Assembly (NCBI RefSeq): GCF_000018285.1
Contig: NC_009901.1
Coordinates: 2,417,001-2,481,000, forward strand
Origin: Shewanella pealeana ATCC 700345
Lineage (GTDB): Bacteria > Pseudomonadota > Gammaproteobacteria > Enterobacterales > Shewanellaceae
Length of the DNA: 64,000 nucleotides
Reading direction: 5' to 3'
Shown: piece by piece, positions 18,098 through 26,276 of the stretch
How the letters are laid out: the number at the start of each line of letters is the position of its first letter
Numbering within the stretch: the first letter of the stretch is position 1
Notes under the pieces: model-generated
Databases searched by the model: none
What the model saw: the letters and a program-made list of their open reading frames with translations, nothing else
Told to the model about the DNA's origin: nothing
Program-made: the position numbers and the translations under genes

Positions 18098-18499
18098 ATG
18101 GACAGTTTTTGCCATGATAATACCATGTTAGCCAAGCTTATTAGAAAAGAGAAGAATGCAAGGATGAAGGTTAAGTTATTGGCGGTTTTACATTTTCAAG
18201 ATGGGAAGTCAAGGTATCAAATTGCCGACTTTCTCAAAGTTAGCCGCACCAGTGTCAACCGTTGGATTAGCCTCTATTTAGCAAGTGGATTAGAAGGATT
18301 AAAAGAGAAACCCCATCGTGGAAGACCCAGCATTCTCAATCAAGAACAGCTGGTTCAGTTGCAAAATCATATTGAAAATAAGAGTTATCATGGAGAAAAA
18401 GTAAAATTAACTGGCGTAGACATTCAGCTCTACATCGAGAAACAGTTTGGCATTAAATATGAGATATCTAGCGTATATAAATTAATAGAGCGATTTTAG
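18098..18499 (+). CDS. Solitary helix-turn-helix protein, IS630-type DNA-binding domain
   Basis: A 133-residue protein containing only the DNA-binding half of IS630-family transposases: a helix-turn-helix (SRYQIADFLKVSRTSVNRWI, about 42-61), the linker LKEKPHRGRPSIL and a second winged-helix-like unit (HTH_33-like) to the end. The catalytic DDE domain is absent. It has a GGAG ribosome-binding site, 9 bases after the L,D-transpeptidase stop, so both are likely cotranscribed. In the same frame after the stop, about 18 codons with faint resemblance to the transposase linker follow before a second stop. It is either a domesticated regulator or a truncated transposase. Confidence 0.7.
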   Translation: MDSFCHDNTMLAKLIRKEKNARMKVKLLAVLHFQDGKSRYQIADFLKVSRTSVNRWISLYLASGLEGLKEKPHRGRPSILNQEQLVQLQNHIENKSYHGEKVKLTGVDIQLYIEKQFGIKYEISSVYKLIERF

Positions 18500-19025
18500 G
18501 CCAGTCTTCACTATACGAGCAGCAAAGATGACGAATACAGCATGGTTCGATGTTAGAACTGTCTTTATTCCGTAAATATTCTGCACATTCGCTGTTATCC
18601 CCTCAAACACCTTGGTTTTCCTGCTTTATCATTTTCTACTGATTTTTTATTGAATAATAAAGTGGTCTGATTTTACAAGTTATTCACCTCTGTTCCGGTT
18701 GTTATGTCATGCACTTGAATACTAATAAGCTAAGTTTGTCTAATCCATAAAGAAAAATATCCGTCGAAATGAGTCGATATCACAGTAGATATTGAGCTTT
18801 GAGCGATGTTGAATGAGATTTTACAGTGAAAAATTAAAGCTGGAAGGGATAATTGAAATAGCTTCAGTAACTAACAAATAGACCAATGAATTATTCCATA
18901 TGGAGACTTGATTTTACCTTTGCTACCTTTATTAACAGCGTTACTTAAGCAATAAGCTAAATTTTGCGTTTGTAGCCGAACTAGTTGTAGCTCATTTTTA
19001 GATAGGACGAATAGGTGGATACATT
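18500..19025. promoter_or_regulatory. 526-base gap upstream of the Tad operon
   Basis: No gene was recognised. The stretch is AT-rich, with only short interrupted frames, and leads into the flp pilin gene, so it must contain the tad promoter and leader. The first ~60 bases may be eroded transposase sequence. No FNR-type, CRP-type or sigma-54 signature and no strong hairpin were seen by eye. Confidence 0.4.
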
Positions 19026-19229
19026 ATGGATATCAAAGTTTTATTAAAAGAGTTTGTAGAGGATGAAAGTGGCTTAACTGCAGTTGAGTATGCAATCGCG
19101 GGAGGCTTAGTTGTTGGTGGCATGATTGCAGCATTTAATACCTTAGGAACAAACGCAACGGATAAAATTGATTGTTTAGCTTCAGCTGTAAATGGTAACT
19201 CAGCTGATTGTACAACAACAACCCCTTAA
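19026..19229 (+). CDS. flp: Flp/Fap pilin component
   Basis: A 67-residue major pilin of the tight-adherence pilus. The prepilin signature is clear: an acidic leader (EFVEDESG), predicted cleavage between Gly and Leu, then LTAVEYAIAGGLVVGGMIAAF, the hydrophobic helix with the conserved Glu-Tyr pair. The C-terminus has two cysteines (DCLASAV, DCTTTTP) that may form a disulfide. First gene of the tad operon, followed by a strong hairpin before cpaA, which would allow the pilin to be made in excess of the assembly proteins. Confidence 0.93.
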   Translation: MDIKVLLKEFVEDESGLTAVEYAIAGGLVVGGMIAAFNTLGTNATDKIDCLASAVNGNSADCTTTTP

Positions 19230-19251
19230 AACCGCAAAATCAAAGGGATTA

Positions 19252-19281
19252 AAGATTACTCATCTTAAGGTGAGTAATCTT
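19252..19281 (+). terminator. Hairpin between flp and cpaA, likely attenuator
   Basis: Arms AAGATTACTCA (19252-19262) and TGAGTAATCTT (19271-19281) form a perfect stem, extended by two inner pairs over a TTAA loop. No T tract follows. A partial terminator or 3' stabiliser for the abundant pilin mRNA is inferred. Confidence 0.6.
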
Positions 19282-19304
19282 CTGTTGCAAGTTTAGGGAA
19301 TTTT

Positions 19305-19871
19305 ATGGCTGATAATCAATTGCTATTTCAAGTCGTCACCGCTGGAGTATTTTTTGTTTTAGCGATTACCTTTGATTTAGTCAGAGAAAAAATACCAAAT
19401 TGGTTGTGCTTAATTGCTATTTTTTGCGGGTTTTTAATTAATAGTTATTTTGCTCAATTAAATGGACTTATGCTGTCTTTTATCGGTTTTAGCCTCGCAT
19501 TTATTATCTTGTTTCCGACCTTTATGTTCAAAATTCTAGGCGCGGGAGACATTAAACTTATGATGGGAATAGGCGCATTAATTGGGCCACAATTATTAGT
19601 TTGGAGTATTGCATACGCCATTATTGCTGGTGCAATAACAAGTTTATTACTAGTGATATGGAAATCAGGTCTAAGCGGTTGTTTCAAAACGGTACGACGT
19701 TATTGGGATTGCTTTTATTTGAGAACCTATTTTAAACCTGAAGAGGGGGAGGCTGCAGGACAAAGGGTTCCCTATGCCCCAGCTCTCGCAATTGGGTGGT
19801 TATGGGCCTGTTCTCTAAATCCAGATATTACATACTTATACTCAACTATCAGTTACTCTTTATTTTCGTAG
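19305..19871 (+). CDS. cpaA: Prepilin peptidase CpaA/TadV
   Basis: An integral membrane aspartyl protease of 188 residues that cleaves the Flp prepilin and TadE-type pseudopilins. The two active-site aspartates lie in AITFDLVREKIPNW and FKILGAGDIKLMMGIGA, as in TadV. About six hydrophobic segments span the protein. It is 10 bases upstream of the AAA+ ATPase gene, with a good AGGGAA ribosome-binding site. Confidence 0.9.
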   Translation: MADNQLLFQVVTAGVFFVLAITFDLVREKIPNWLCLIAIFCGFLINSYFAQLNGLMLSFIGFSLAFIILFPTFMFKILGAGDIKLMMGIGALIGPQLLVWSIAYAIIAGAITSLLLVIWKSGLSGCFKTVRRYWDCFYLRTYFKPEEGEAAGQRVPYAPALAIGWLWACSLNPDITYLYSTISYSLFS

Positions 19872-19881
19872 GACATGTGCC

Positions 19882-21204
19882 ATGAATATACCTAGAGAAG
19901 AGCAGGCTCATGAGTCAACCTCTTCAACTGCCCCAGGCTTACAAATGGAACCTCAGCTAGCCCCGCGGCCCAAAACAATTAAAGAAACCGGAGTATCTGA
20001 ATCTTTATTGCTTGACTTGGTGACTAAACATCTCTTGTCTGCAGGCGTATTAACTCGAGAGCAGCTCGTAAATTTGATTGGTGTAACAGGTGGTATTATT
20101 CAACAACTGCTGGATACTGCAAAATCCTTAGCTTGGGTTGAAAATAGACAAACAACTTCAGATGGGCAGATGCGTTATGCACTTAGTGCCGGTGGAGAGA
20201 TCCATGCAAAGCTGGCTTTGTCTAGAAATGGATATTTAGGTCTAGCACCTGTTCCGTTGAAACAGTATTCGGATATTTGCCAGAAACAATCTAGCAGATC
20301 AAAGGCTATCACTTTTGAAATGCTTGAAAGGGGGTTGTCAGCGTTAGTTTTACCGAAAGATTTACTCTTTAAAATTGGTCCAGCAATGAACTCCAGTCGG
20401 CCAGTACTTATCTACGGCCCTCCAGGTACTGGAAAAAGTTACTTATGTCGTCATTTGAATTTGACATTAGGAGACAGTGTACTAATTCCCTACGCGATTG
20501 CGATAGGGAATGAAGTCATCCAAGTTTACGACCCTGAATTACACCATAAAGTTGATGAGGGAGGTAAGGGAAACAGTCTTAACTTGTCTGAGGGACATGA
20601 TCCAAGATGGCTCAAGTGTGAAAGACCACTACGAATTACCGGGGGGGAGTTGACGGCTGAAATGCTAGAGGTTCAGTTCGACAGTCACAGCCGTACTTAT
20701 ATGGCTCCCCTTCAACTTAAAGCAAACAACGGAATTTTATTGTTAGATGATTTAGGTAGACAAAAAATCAGTGCTAAACAGCTATTTAACCGTTGGATTA
20801 TTCCTATGGAAGAGCGAAGAGATTTTTTAAGTCTACAGTCTGGGGAGCATTTTGAGATCCCTTTCGAACTAATTCTATTATTTTCTACTAACCTTGATCC
20901 AAAGGAGCTAGTAGATGAAGCCTTTTTAAGACGTCTAGGTTACAAAATTCATTTCGATGCCTTAGATGAAGAACTGTATAAAAAAATTTGGTTTCAAGTC
21001 TGCGAAGATTTAGGCCTAAGTTGTACTGAAGAGGTATTTCAATACTTATTAGTTGAATACCACAAGCGATATAAGAAACCGCTAATCCCATGTTATCCCA
21101 GGGATCTGCTGGGGATTATGTCAGATCAAATTAGTTTTATGGAATTTGAACCTGTGGTTACGCCATCCTTGGTTGATTCTTCTTGGTCAATATATTTTGT
21201 ATAG
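19882..21204 (+). CDS. AAA+ ATPase in the Tad operon
   Basis: A 440-residue cytoplasmic ATPase that is not part of the classical tad gene set. After a proline-rich tail, residues about 33-110 look like a winged-helix domain (LLSAGVLTREQLVNLIGVTGGIIQQLL). The AAA+ core has Walker A YGPPGTGKSYLCR (about 178-190), Walker B ILLLDDLGR (about 285), sensor 1 LLFSTNLDP (about 331) and a candidate arginine finger FLRRLGYK (about 348). It differs from CpaF and CpaE, which are both present downstream. A chaperone-like or assembly role is inferred from its position between cpaA and cpaB. Confidence 0.8.
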   Translation: MNIPREEQAHESTSSTAPGLQMEPQLAPRPKTIKETGVSESLLLDLVTKHLLSAGVLTREQLVNLIGVTGGIIQQLLDTAKSLAWVENRQTTSDGQMRYALSAGGEIHAKLALSRNGYLGLAPVPLKQYSDICQKQSSRSKAITFEMLERGLSALVLPKDLLFKIGPAMNSSRPVLIYGPPGTGKSYLCRHLNLTLGDSVLIPYAIAIGNEVIQVYDPELHHKVDEGGKGNSLNLSEGHDPRWLKCERPLRITGGELTAEMLEVQFDSHSRTYMAPLQLKANNGILLLDDLGRQKISAKQLFNRWIIPMEERRDFLSLQSGEHFEIPFELILLFSTNLDPKELVDEAFLRRLGYKIHFDALDEELYKKIWFQVCEDLGLSCTEEVFQYLLVEYHKRYKKPLIPCYPRDLLGIMSDQISFMEFEPVVTPSLVDSSWSIYFV

Positions 21205-21230
21205 AAAGGTTACATTTTTAGGAGCGACAA

Positions 21231-22049
21231 ATGAATAATAAAACCGTCTTATTTGTCATTTTGTCATTAGTGTTTGGAGTTACTGCTGTTTATCTTGCGC
21301 AGAACTGGCTGAAAACAAATACTAAAACAGAAGCAGTAGCATCAACATCCAATGTGATGACTATGGTGACAGAGGTACCTTTGGGGACAATTATAGAAAG
21401 AAAGCATCTCGCCTTAACTCCAGTGGCTGACAATTTAATCCCAGAAGGGGCTATCACGGATATTACCGAGGCAGAAGGGTTTGTGGTCAAGCATCGACTT
21501 TATCAAGGGGAGGTATTACGCAAAGAGCGAATAACTCCTAAAGGAGAGGGGAGCACATTAGCCAGTTTGATTACCCCGACAATGCGTGCTGTTACGATAA
21601 GGGTAAACGATGTTGTTGGTGTGGCTGGTTTCCTACTGCCTGGCAACAGAGTCGATATTATCAATATTTTTACAACTCCTAGTCTAAAAACGGACATTGT
21701 GCTTTCAAACGTGAAAATTCTCGCTATCGACCAAAAAGCATCGAATGATGAGAACAAACCAGTCTTAGTGCGAGCGGTAACATTAGAATTAAGCTTAGAG
21801 CAGGCTGAAACCTTGATGATTGCCAAGAGTCGAGGTTCTTTGCAGTTGGCATTAAGAAATCCCAATGACACGGCAGTTATAGAATTAGCAGATATTGAAG
21901 AAGCGAATAAAACAGAAAAGACTGATAAAGAAGTGCTTTCTCAAACTGTTAAAGTCGCACAGTTTGCCAGAGTATCTGAAGCTAGCACAAATAAGGTTTT
22001 GTTGCTTAAAGGCATGAGTGAGCAAGAGATAAAAATCGACAACAATTAA
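21231..22049 (+). CDS. cpaB: Flp pilus assembly protein CpaB/RcpC
   Basis: A 272-residue protein of the Tad secretion apparatus, thought to sit with the secretin in the periplasm. It has an N-terminal membrane anchor or signal (about 5-24), then an SAF domain (MVTEVPLGTIIERKHLALTPV) and the conserved RAVTIRVNDVVGVAGFLLPGNRVDI core. Preceded by a strong TAGGAG ribosome-binding site, 26 bases after the ATPase gene and 45 bases before cpaC. Confidence 0.9.
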   Translation: MNNKTVLFVILSLVFGVTAVYLAQNWLKTNTKTEAVASTSNVMTMVTEVPLGTIIERKHLALTPVADNLIPEGAITDITEAEGFVVKHRLYQGEVLRKERITPKGEGSTLASLITPTMRAVTIRVNDVVGVAGFLLPGNRVDIINIFTTPSLKTDIVLSNVKILAIDQKASNDENKPVLVRAVTLELSLEQAETLMIAKSRGSLQLALRNPNDTAVIELADIEEANKTEKTDKEVLSQTVKVAQFARVSEASTNKVLLLKGMSEQEIKIDNN

Positions 22050-22094
22050 TTTGTTAGCATCGATCAAATAGATTCATGTTTTAAGGAGAATAAC

Positions 22095-23531
22095 ATGTCA
22101 TTCCTTCGCCACTGTTCAATTGTTTGTTTATTGGCATTATTACAGCTATCAACCGCTTATGCAGGAGGACCAACGGCAGGAGCTAGAAATGATGTCCAAT
22201 TGATCCCGATTTTTAAATCAAGAGTATTAATGCTGAAGGGACCTGTACATAGAGTGTCAGTAGGTAATCCAAGTATTGCCGATATAAAACTTCTTCCAAA
22301 TGACGAGCTTTATATTTTGGGTAAACAGCTAGGCAGCACAAATGTCATGATATGGGATAAAAATGAGCAACTAGCAAGAATAATGGATATTGAGGTGACC
22401 CATGATTTAAATGGTTTAAAGACTAGGTTATATCAGTTCCTTCCTACTGAGAAATTAGGTGTGCAGACTTCTCAAGGACAATTGCTATTAAGCGGGCAAG
22501 CATCAAACTTACAAAAAATGAATACTGCGGTGGAGTTAGCCCAAGGTTATGCCGAAGCGGCAGCTGGAGGACAAGCTCCGAGTAAAGTGCTTAATATGAT
22601 GACCATTGGAGGCGACCATCAAGTCATGTTGGAAGTGGTCGTTGCAGAGGTACAAAGAAATGTAGCGAGGCAATTTGACTCCAAGTTCTTTATCTTCAAT
22701 CAAGGCTCAAATTTATCTGGTGGTCTTGTTGGAGGAGGTGGAGGTTTTGATCCTGGCAGCATTGGTGGAATAGATGCTAAGGGCTTATTTGCACAATATA
22801 TTAACGGCGATTTAATGATGAATTTTGCGCTCGATATCGCTAAACAGAACGGATTAGCAAAAGTATTAGCTGAGCCGAATGTTACGGCTATGAGCGGCCA
22901 GTCTGCAGAGTTTCTCTCTGGTGGCGAATTTCCTATTCCAGTCCCTGGTGAAAATGGCAATACAACCATTGAATACAGAGACTATGGTGTCGGTGTTAAA
23001 TTTGTACCGACAGTTCTCGACTCTGGTCAGATAAATTTAAACTTAAATGTAGTGGTCAGTGAAATTAGCACAGCAAATGGCTTTGCCATTTCAGGCAATA
23101 CATCTACTACATTAGTTGTACCATCACTCGTAAAACGGAGCACAGCAACGACTGTCGAGTTGGCTGATGGTCAAACGATTGCTATCAGTGGTTTGATCAG
23201 TGACACATTGAGAGAAAATATTGATAAATTACCTGGCTTAGGGGATGTCCCGGTTCTAGGACAGTTATTTACTAGCAAAAGCTTTCAAAGTGGACAAAGT
23301 GAGTTAGTTATTTTAGTAACACCTAGACTCGTAAGGGCTTTCAATCGAAAAGATATCTCCTTGCCCACAGATGGTTTTGTTCTTCCATCAGATGTTGAGT
23401 TTTACTTGTTAGGTAAGCTGTCCCATAAAGAAAACTCTGATGACAGTAGTGATACTCCTTATGAACCTGCCGAATCAGATACGCAATTAGATGATACAGG
23501 CACTCAGCAAAAATATGGTCATTCACTTTAA
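22095..23531 (+). CDS. cpaC: Flp pilus secretin CpaC/RcpA
   Basis: The outer-membrane secretin ring of the Tad pilus. The 478-residue protein has a signal peptide (cleaved near AYAGG), an N-terminal pilus-type domain (VHRVSVGNPSIADIKLLPNDELYILGK), a BON-like stretch, and the secretin domain with NVTAMSGQSAEFLSGGEFPIP and the SELVILVTPRLVR end. A glycine-rich loop (GGLVGGGGGFDPG, about 212-224) precedes the secretin core. The C-terminal 50 residues are acidic and low complexity. Ribosome-binding site AAGGAG. Confidence 0.93.
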   Translation: MSFLRHCSIVCLLALLQLSTAYAGGPTAGARNDVQLIPIFKSRVLMLKGPVHRVSVGNPSIADIKLLPNDELYILGKQLGSTNVMIWDKNEQLARIMDIEVTHDLNGLKTRLYQFLPTEKLGVQTSQGQLLLSGQASNLQKMNTAVELAQGYAEAAAGGQAPSKVLNMMTIGGDHQVMLEVVVAEVQRNVARQFDSKFFIFNQGSNLSGGLVGGGGGFDPGSIGGIDAKGLFAQYINGDLMMNFALDIAKQNGLAKVLAEPNVTAMSGQSAEFLSGGEFPIPVPGENGNTTIEYRDYGVGVKFVPTVLDSGQINLNLNVVVSEISTANGFAISGNTSTTLVVPSLVKRSTATTVELADGQTIAISGLISDTLRENIDKLPGLGDVPVLGQLFTSKSFQSGQSELVILVTPRLVRAFNRKDISLPTDGFVLPSDVEFYLLGKLSHKENSDDSSDTPYEPAESDTQLDDTGTQQKYGHSL

Positions 23532-23548
23532 ATTGAGGAGTAATACTT

Positions 23549-23860
23549 ATGAGGGACGACAAGGCTGTTTCAGTAATCAATTATTTTGCAATATTTTTTA
23601 TTATTTGCTTCAGTTTGGGTGGTTGTACAAAGGTTAACGATTTTCCTATGGGAGAAAGTCATTATCAAATTAAACAGGTTCAAATATTAGACCCTCAAGC
23701 TGCAGAACGTAACGACGGTATTATACTTGATCTCGATGGGACCTACGGTGAAGCTGTAATGCAGTCTTATCGTGAAAGTAGTGTTAAACCTGGAGACTCA
23801 AAAAGTATGGGTTCTATTAGAGCAAATAGTTCTGGAAGAAGCTCTGGTGGCAGTAATTAG
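23549..23860 (+). CDS. Small lipoprotein at the CpaD/RcpB position
   Basis: A 103-residue predicted lipoprotein: hydrophobic signal (INYFAIFFIICFSLGGC) with lipobox LGGC, then a short soluble part and a Ser/Gly-rich tail. It occupies the place where CpaD/RcpB is usually found after the secretin gene, but it is much shorter than CpaD and shows no similarity I can see. A pilotin-like or CpaD-replacing role for the secretin is inferred only from position. It has a GAGGAG ribosome-binding site. Confidence 0.65.
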   Translation: MRDDKAVSVINYFAIFFIICFSLGGCTKVNDFPMGESHYQIKQVQILDPQAAERNDGIILDLDGTYGEAVMQSYRESSVKPGDSKSMGSIRANSSGRSSGGSN

Positions 23861-23900
23861 TATTTTGTAAAGTGCTGCTTGAGCAAAAGTAGAGGTTATG

Positions 23901-25238
23901 ATGTCCAAAATAATTAAAGGTGGAAATCAGAGGCTTTTAGAAAAGCGAAATCAATCTGGTGCAATTTTAGTGATGTTTACGATTGGGCTGTTTTCCATAC
24001 TCGCTTTCGCAGCTTTGGCTTTAGATGGTGGCCATATTTTGCTTAGTAAGGGGCGCTTACAAAATGCTGTAGATGCTGCGGCTTTGAATGCGGCAAAAGA
24101 GTTACAGCAAGGAGCGACTTTGTTTGAAGCGAGACAAGCCGCTTATACCATATTACTGCAAAACCTAGGTTTTTCTGAAAATGGTGAACTCAATAATTCA
24201 ATATCATTGTCTAGCCCTGATTTCAACACCACACAGGTAACAGCACGTTTACATGTGGAGTTTTCAGAACAACCTGATCCGTTCAATCCTATACTTGTAG
24301 AAGGAAGTGAGTATGTTCGAGTAAGGGTTGAAAACGTAAACCTTTCAAATTTCCTTGCAGATATCCTAAATTTTGATAAAAAAATTAGAGCATCGGCCGT
24401 TGCTGGTCGTAGTCAGGATTTATTATGTGTGAACAGAGTCGCACCACTTTTGGTTTGTGGAGACGAAAATTCTACAGCAGAAGATAACTACGGGCTATCT
24501 GAAGATCTTTACCTGATGAAAATTGGTGCAAATCAGCCTAGTGCCAATGGTGCCGGTAATTTTCAATTGATTAATTTAGATGGTGACAACGGTTCACGAG
24601 CGATAGCTGATGCATTATCAGGAAACTTCTCTCCAGATCAGTGTATAGGTTCAGGAGATGATGTAGATACTAAACCTGGTAATTCAGTTGGTATAAGACA
24701 TGGTTTTAATACCATGTTTGGTGTATGGGGGCCAATGAGCACTAATAATGAAGATCATCCCAGAGATATTAATATATGTGAAGGAACTCCAGTATCTATT
24801 GTAGAAGTTCAAGCTAAAGATAGTGAAGGCAATCTTCTTTTTGATGATAATGGCAACGCCATAATGGAAACAGCGATTGATCCTGACTCGATGGCGACAG
24901 CCTATCGGTGGTCACAATATGATATCGATAATCGAGCAAGTATCCCTCCAAATTGCGCAACTACTTCAGATCCTTATGCAGCGGCTTTACGTCGAGAAAT
25001 GGCAGTGGTTATTGGTGTGTGCGACCCAGATCAGCATGGTACTTATCCAGTCACTGTTTTAGGTACTGGCTGTTTCTTCTTGACACAAAAAATGGGTACC
25101 AGTGGTCAGGACTCTTATATCGTGGGTGAGTTTTTGCAAACTTGTTCTAATTCAGGACAATCATCACTAGACCCAGATTATGAAGGGGACAGTTCAACGA
25201 TTGTTCTGTACTGGGATCCAGATAGCCCGGATTCATGA
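23901..25238 (+). CDS. Tad-domain (TadG-like) pilus assembly protein
   Basis: A 445-residue protein with one N-terminal transmembrane helix (GAILVMFTIGLFSILAFAALALDGG, about 22-46) followed by the hallmark GRLQNAVDAAALNAAKEL of the Tad/TadG family. The rest is a large periplasmic region with several cysteines (for example LLCVNRVAPLLVCG) that probably form disulfides; no obvious von Willebrand domain is present. Two ATGs are adjacent; the second (23901) is better spaced from the GAGG box. Gene order places it before two TadE-like pseudopilins. Confidence 0.8.
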   Translation: MSKIIKGGNQRLLEKRNQSGAILVMFTIGLFSILAFAALALDGGHILLSKGRLQNAVDAAALNAAKELQQGATLFEARQAAYTILLQNLGFSENGELNNSISLSSPDFNTTQVTARLHVEFSEQPDPFNPILVEGSEYVRVRVENVNLSNFLADILNFDKKIRASAVAGRSQDLLCVNRVAPLLVCGDENSTAEDNYGLSEDLYLMKIGANQPSANGAGNFQLINLDGDNGSRAIADALSGNFSPDQCIGSGDDVDTKPGNSVGIRHGFNTMFGVWGPMSTNNEDHPRDINICEGTPVSIVEVQAKDSEGNLLFDDNGNAIMETAIDPDSMATAYRWSQYDIDNRASIPPNCATTSDPYAAALRREMAVVIGVCDPDQHGTYPVTVLGTGCFFLTQKMGTSGQDSYIVGEFLQTCSNSGQSSLDPDYEGDSSTIVLYWDPDSPDS

Positions 25239-25248
25239 GGAGAGAGCA

Positions 25249-25731
25249 ATGTTAAATTTATTAAGCAGTAACAAACAAAAAGGCCTTGCTGCAGTTGAGT
25301 TTACGCTGCTGGTTCCATTTTTTTTGTTTCTGATATTTGCTGTAGCAGAGTTAGGTCGCGGGCTTTACCAATATAGTCAGCTGACCAGAATGATTCGAGA
25401 TGCTGGTAGGCACTTATCTCAATCCATAATAACAACAAGAAACGGAGTGCCGTCTGATTTAATTGATCAGAACTGTGACAACTGTATTTCAGATACCTTA
25501 AATATCTTAATGTACGGCGCTAATACAGGCACTTCAAAGTTACTATCTGGGATTGAGATCACTGATATTTCAATTTCTGAGTTTCCGATTGATAGTGGGA
25601 TCTTAGTGATCTCCGTTGACTATAATTGGACACCAATCTTTTTCGATAAGCTTTCAGGTTTTGGCTTCAATAATGACGCTATTGATCTAGGCTTTAGCCT
25701 TAACTCGACCTATGCAGTGAGGGCAATATGA
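25249..25731 (+). CDS. tadE: TadE-like pseudopilin
   Basis: A 160-residue minor pilin-like protein. The ATG at 25249 was chosen: it has a GGAGAG ribosome-binding site and the next residues form a prepilin-type leader (NKQKGLAAVEFTLLVPFFLFLIFAVAELGRGL). The open frame reaches 25180, but the extra residues overlap the previous gene. The GLAAVEF motif is the presumed processing site for CpaA. It overlaps the next tadE-like gene by four bases (ATGA). Confidence 0.85.
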   Translation: MLNLLSSNKQKGLAAVEFTLLVPFFLFLIFAVAELGRGLYQYSQLTRMIRDAGRHLSQSIITTRNGVPSDLIDQNCDNCISDTLNILMYGANTGTSKLLSGIEITDISISEFPIDSGILVISVDYNWTPIFFDKLSGFGFNNDAIDLGFSLNSTYAVRAI

Positions 25732-26183
25732 AAATAATTAAGAGGACAAGGGGGGTATACGCTGTTGAGTTTTCGATTGTAGCAAGTGTGTTTTTCCTTT
25801 TCTTATTTTCTTCTATAGAAGTTGGTAGGTTGCTATACACCTACAATGTGCTACATGAAGCTGCCCGACGTGCAGCTAGAATTGCTGTGGTATGCCAAGT
25901 CAACACGGATATACGCTCACAAGCACTCTTCAATGGGGCTAATTTAGTACCAAACCTAACTAACGATAACTTGTTTATAACTTACTTACAATTAGATGGA
26001 AGTGCTGCTACAGATTTAGTGTATGGCAGTGATGTTCGCTTAATTAGAGCTGAAATACAAAACTATCAGCATCAATTCCTAGTACCTGGTCTTACACATA
26101 CACTTAATTCTCCTGTTTTTTCAGCTACATTGCCTAGAGAAAGTTTAGGCGTTTTTAAGGGAGGGACCTCTGATTGCAGTTAA
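25728..26183 (+). CDS. Second TadE/TadF-like pseudopilin
   Basis: A 151-residue paralogue of the preceding protein with the same leader layout (TRGVYAVEFSIVASVFFLFLFSSIEVGRLL) and a ReaR-type stretch LHEAARRAARIAVV. It corresponds by position to TadF. Its start overlaps the stop of tadE by four bases, so translation is coupled. The periplasmic part is short and has a C-terminal cysteine. Confidence 0.83.
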   Translation: MKIIKRTRGVYAVEFSIVASVFFLFLFSSIEVGRLLYTYNVLHEAARRAARIAVVCQVNTDIRSQALFNGANLVPNLTNDNLFITYLQLDGSAATDLVYGSDVRLIRAEIQNYQHQFLVPGLTHTLNSPVFSATLPRESLGVFKGGTSDCS

Positions 26184-26276
26184 TTCATTTTCAATCAATA
26201 GGTAAATAATCAAATACCTTATGGATTGTTGTCTATAGTAAATATAGCTGCATTGGAAAAGGAAGTAAGGTGTGTA

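Noticed and set aside
18098..18660. A complete IS630-type insertion sequence
   Set aside because: The DDE catalytic domain is missing and I found no terminal inverted repeats or TA target duplication around it.
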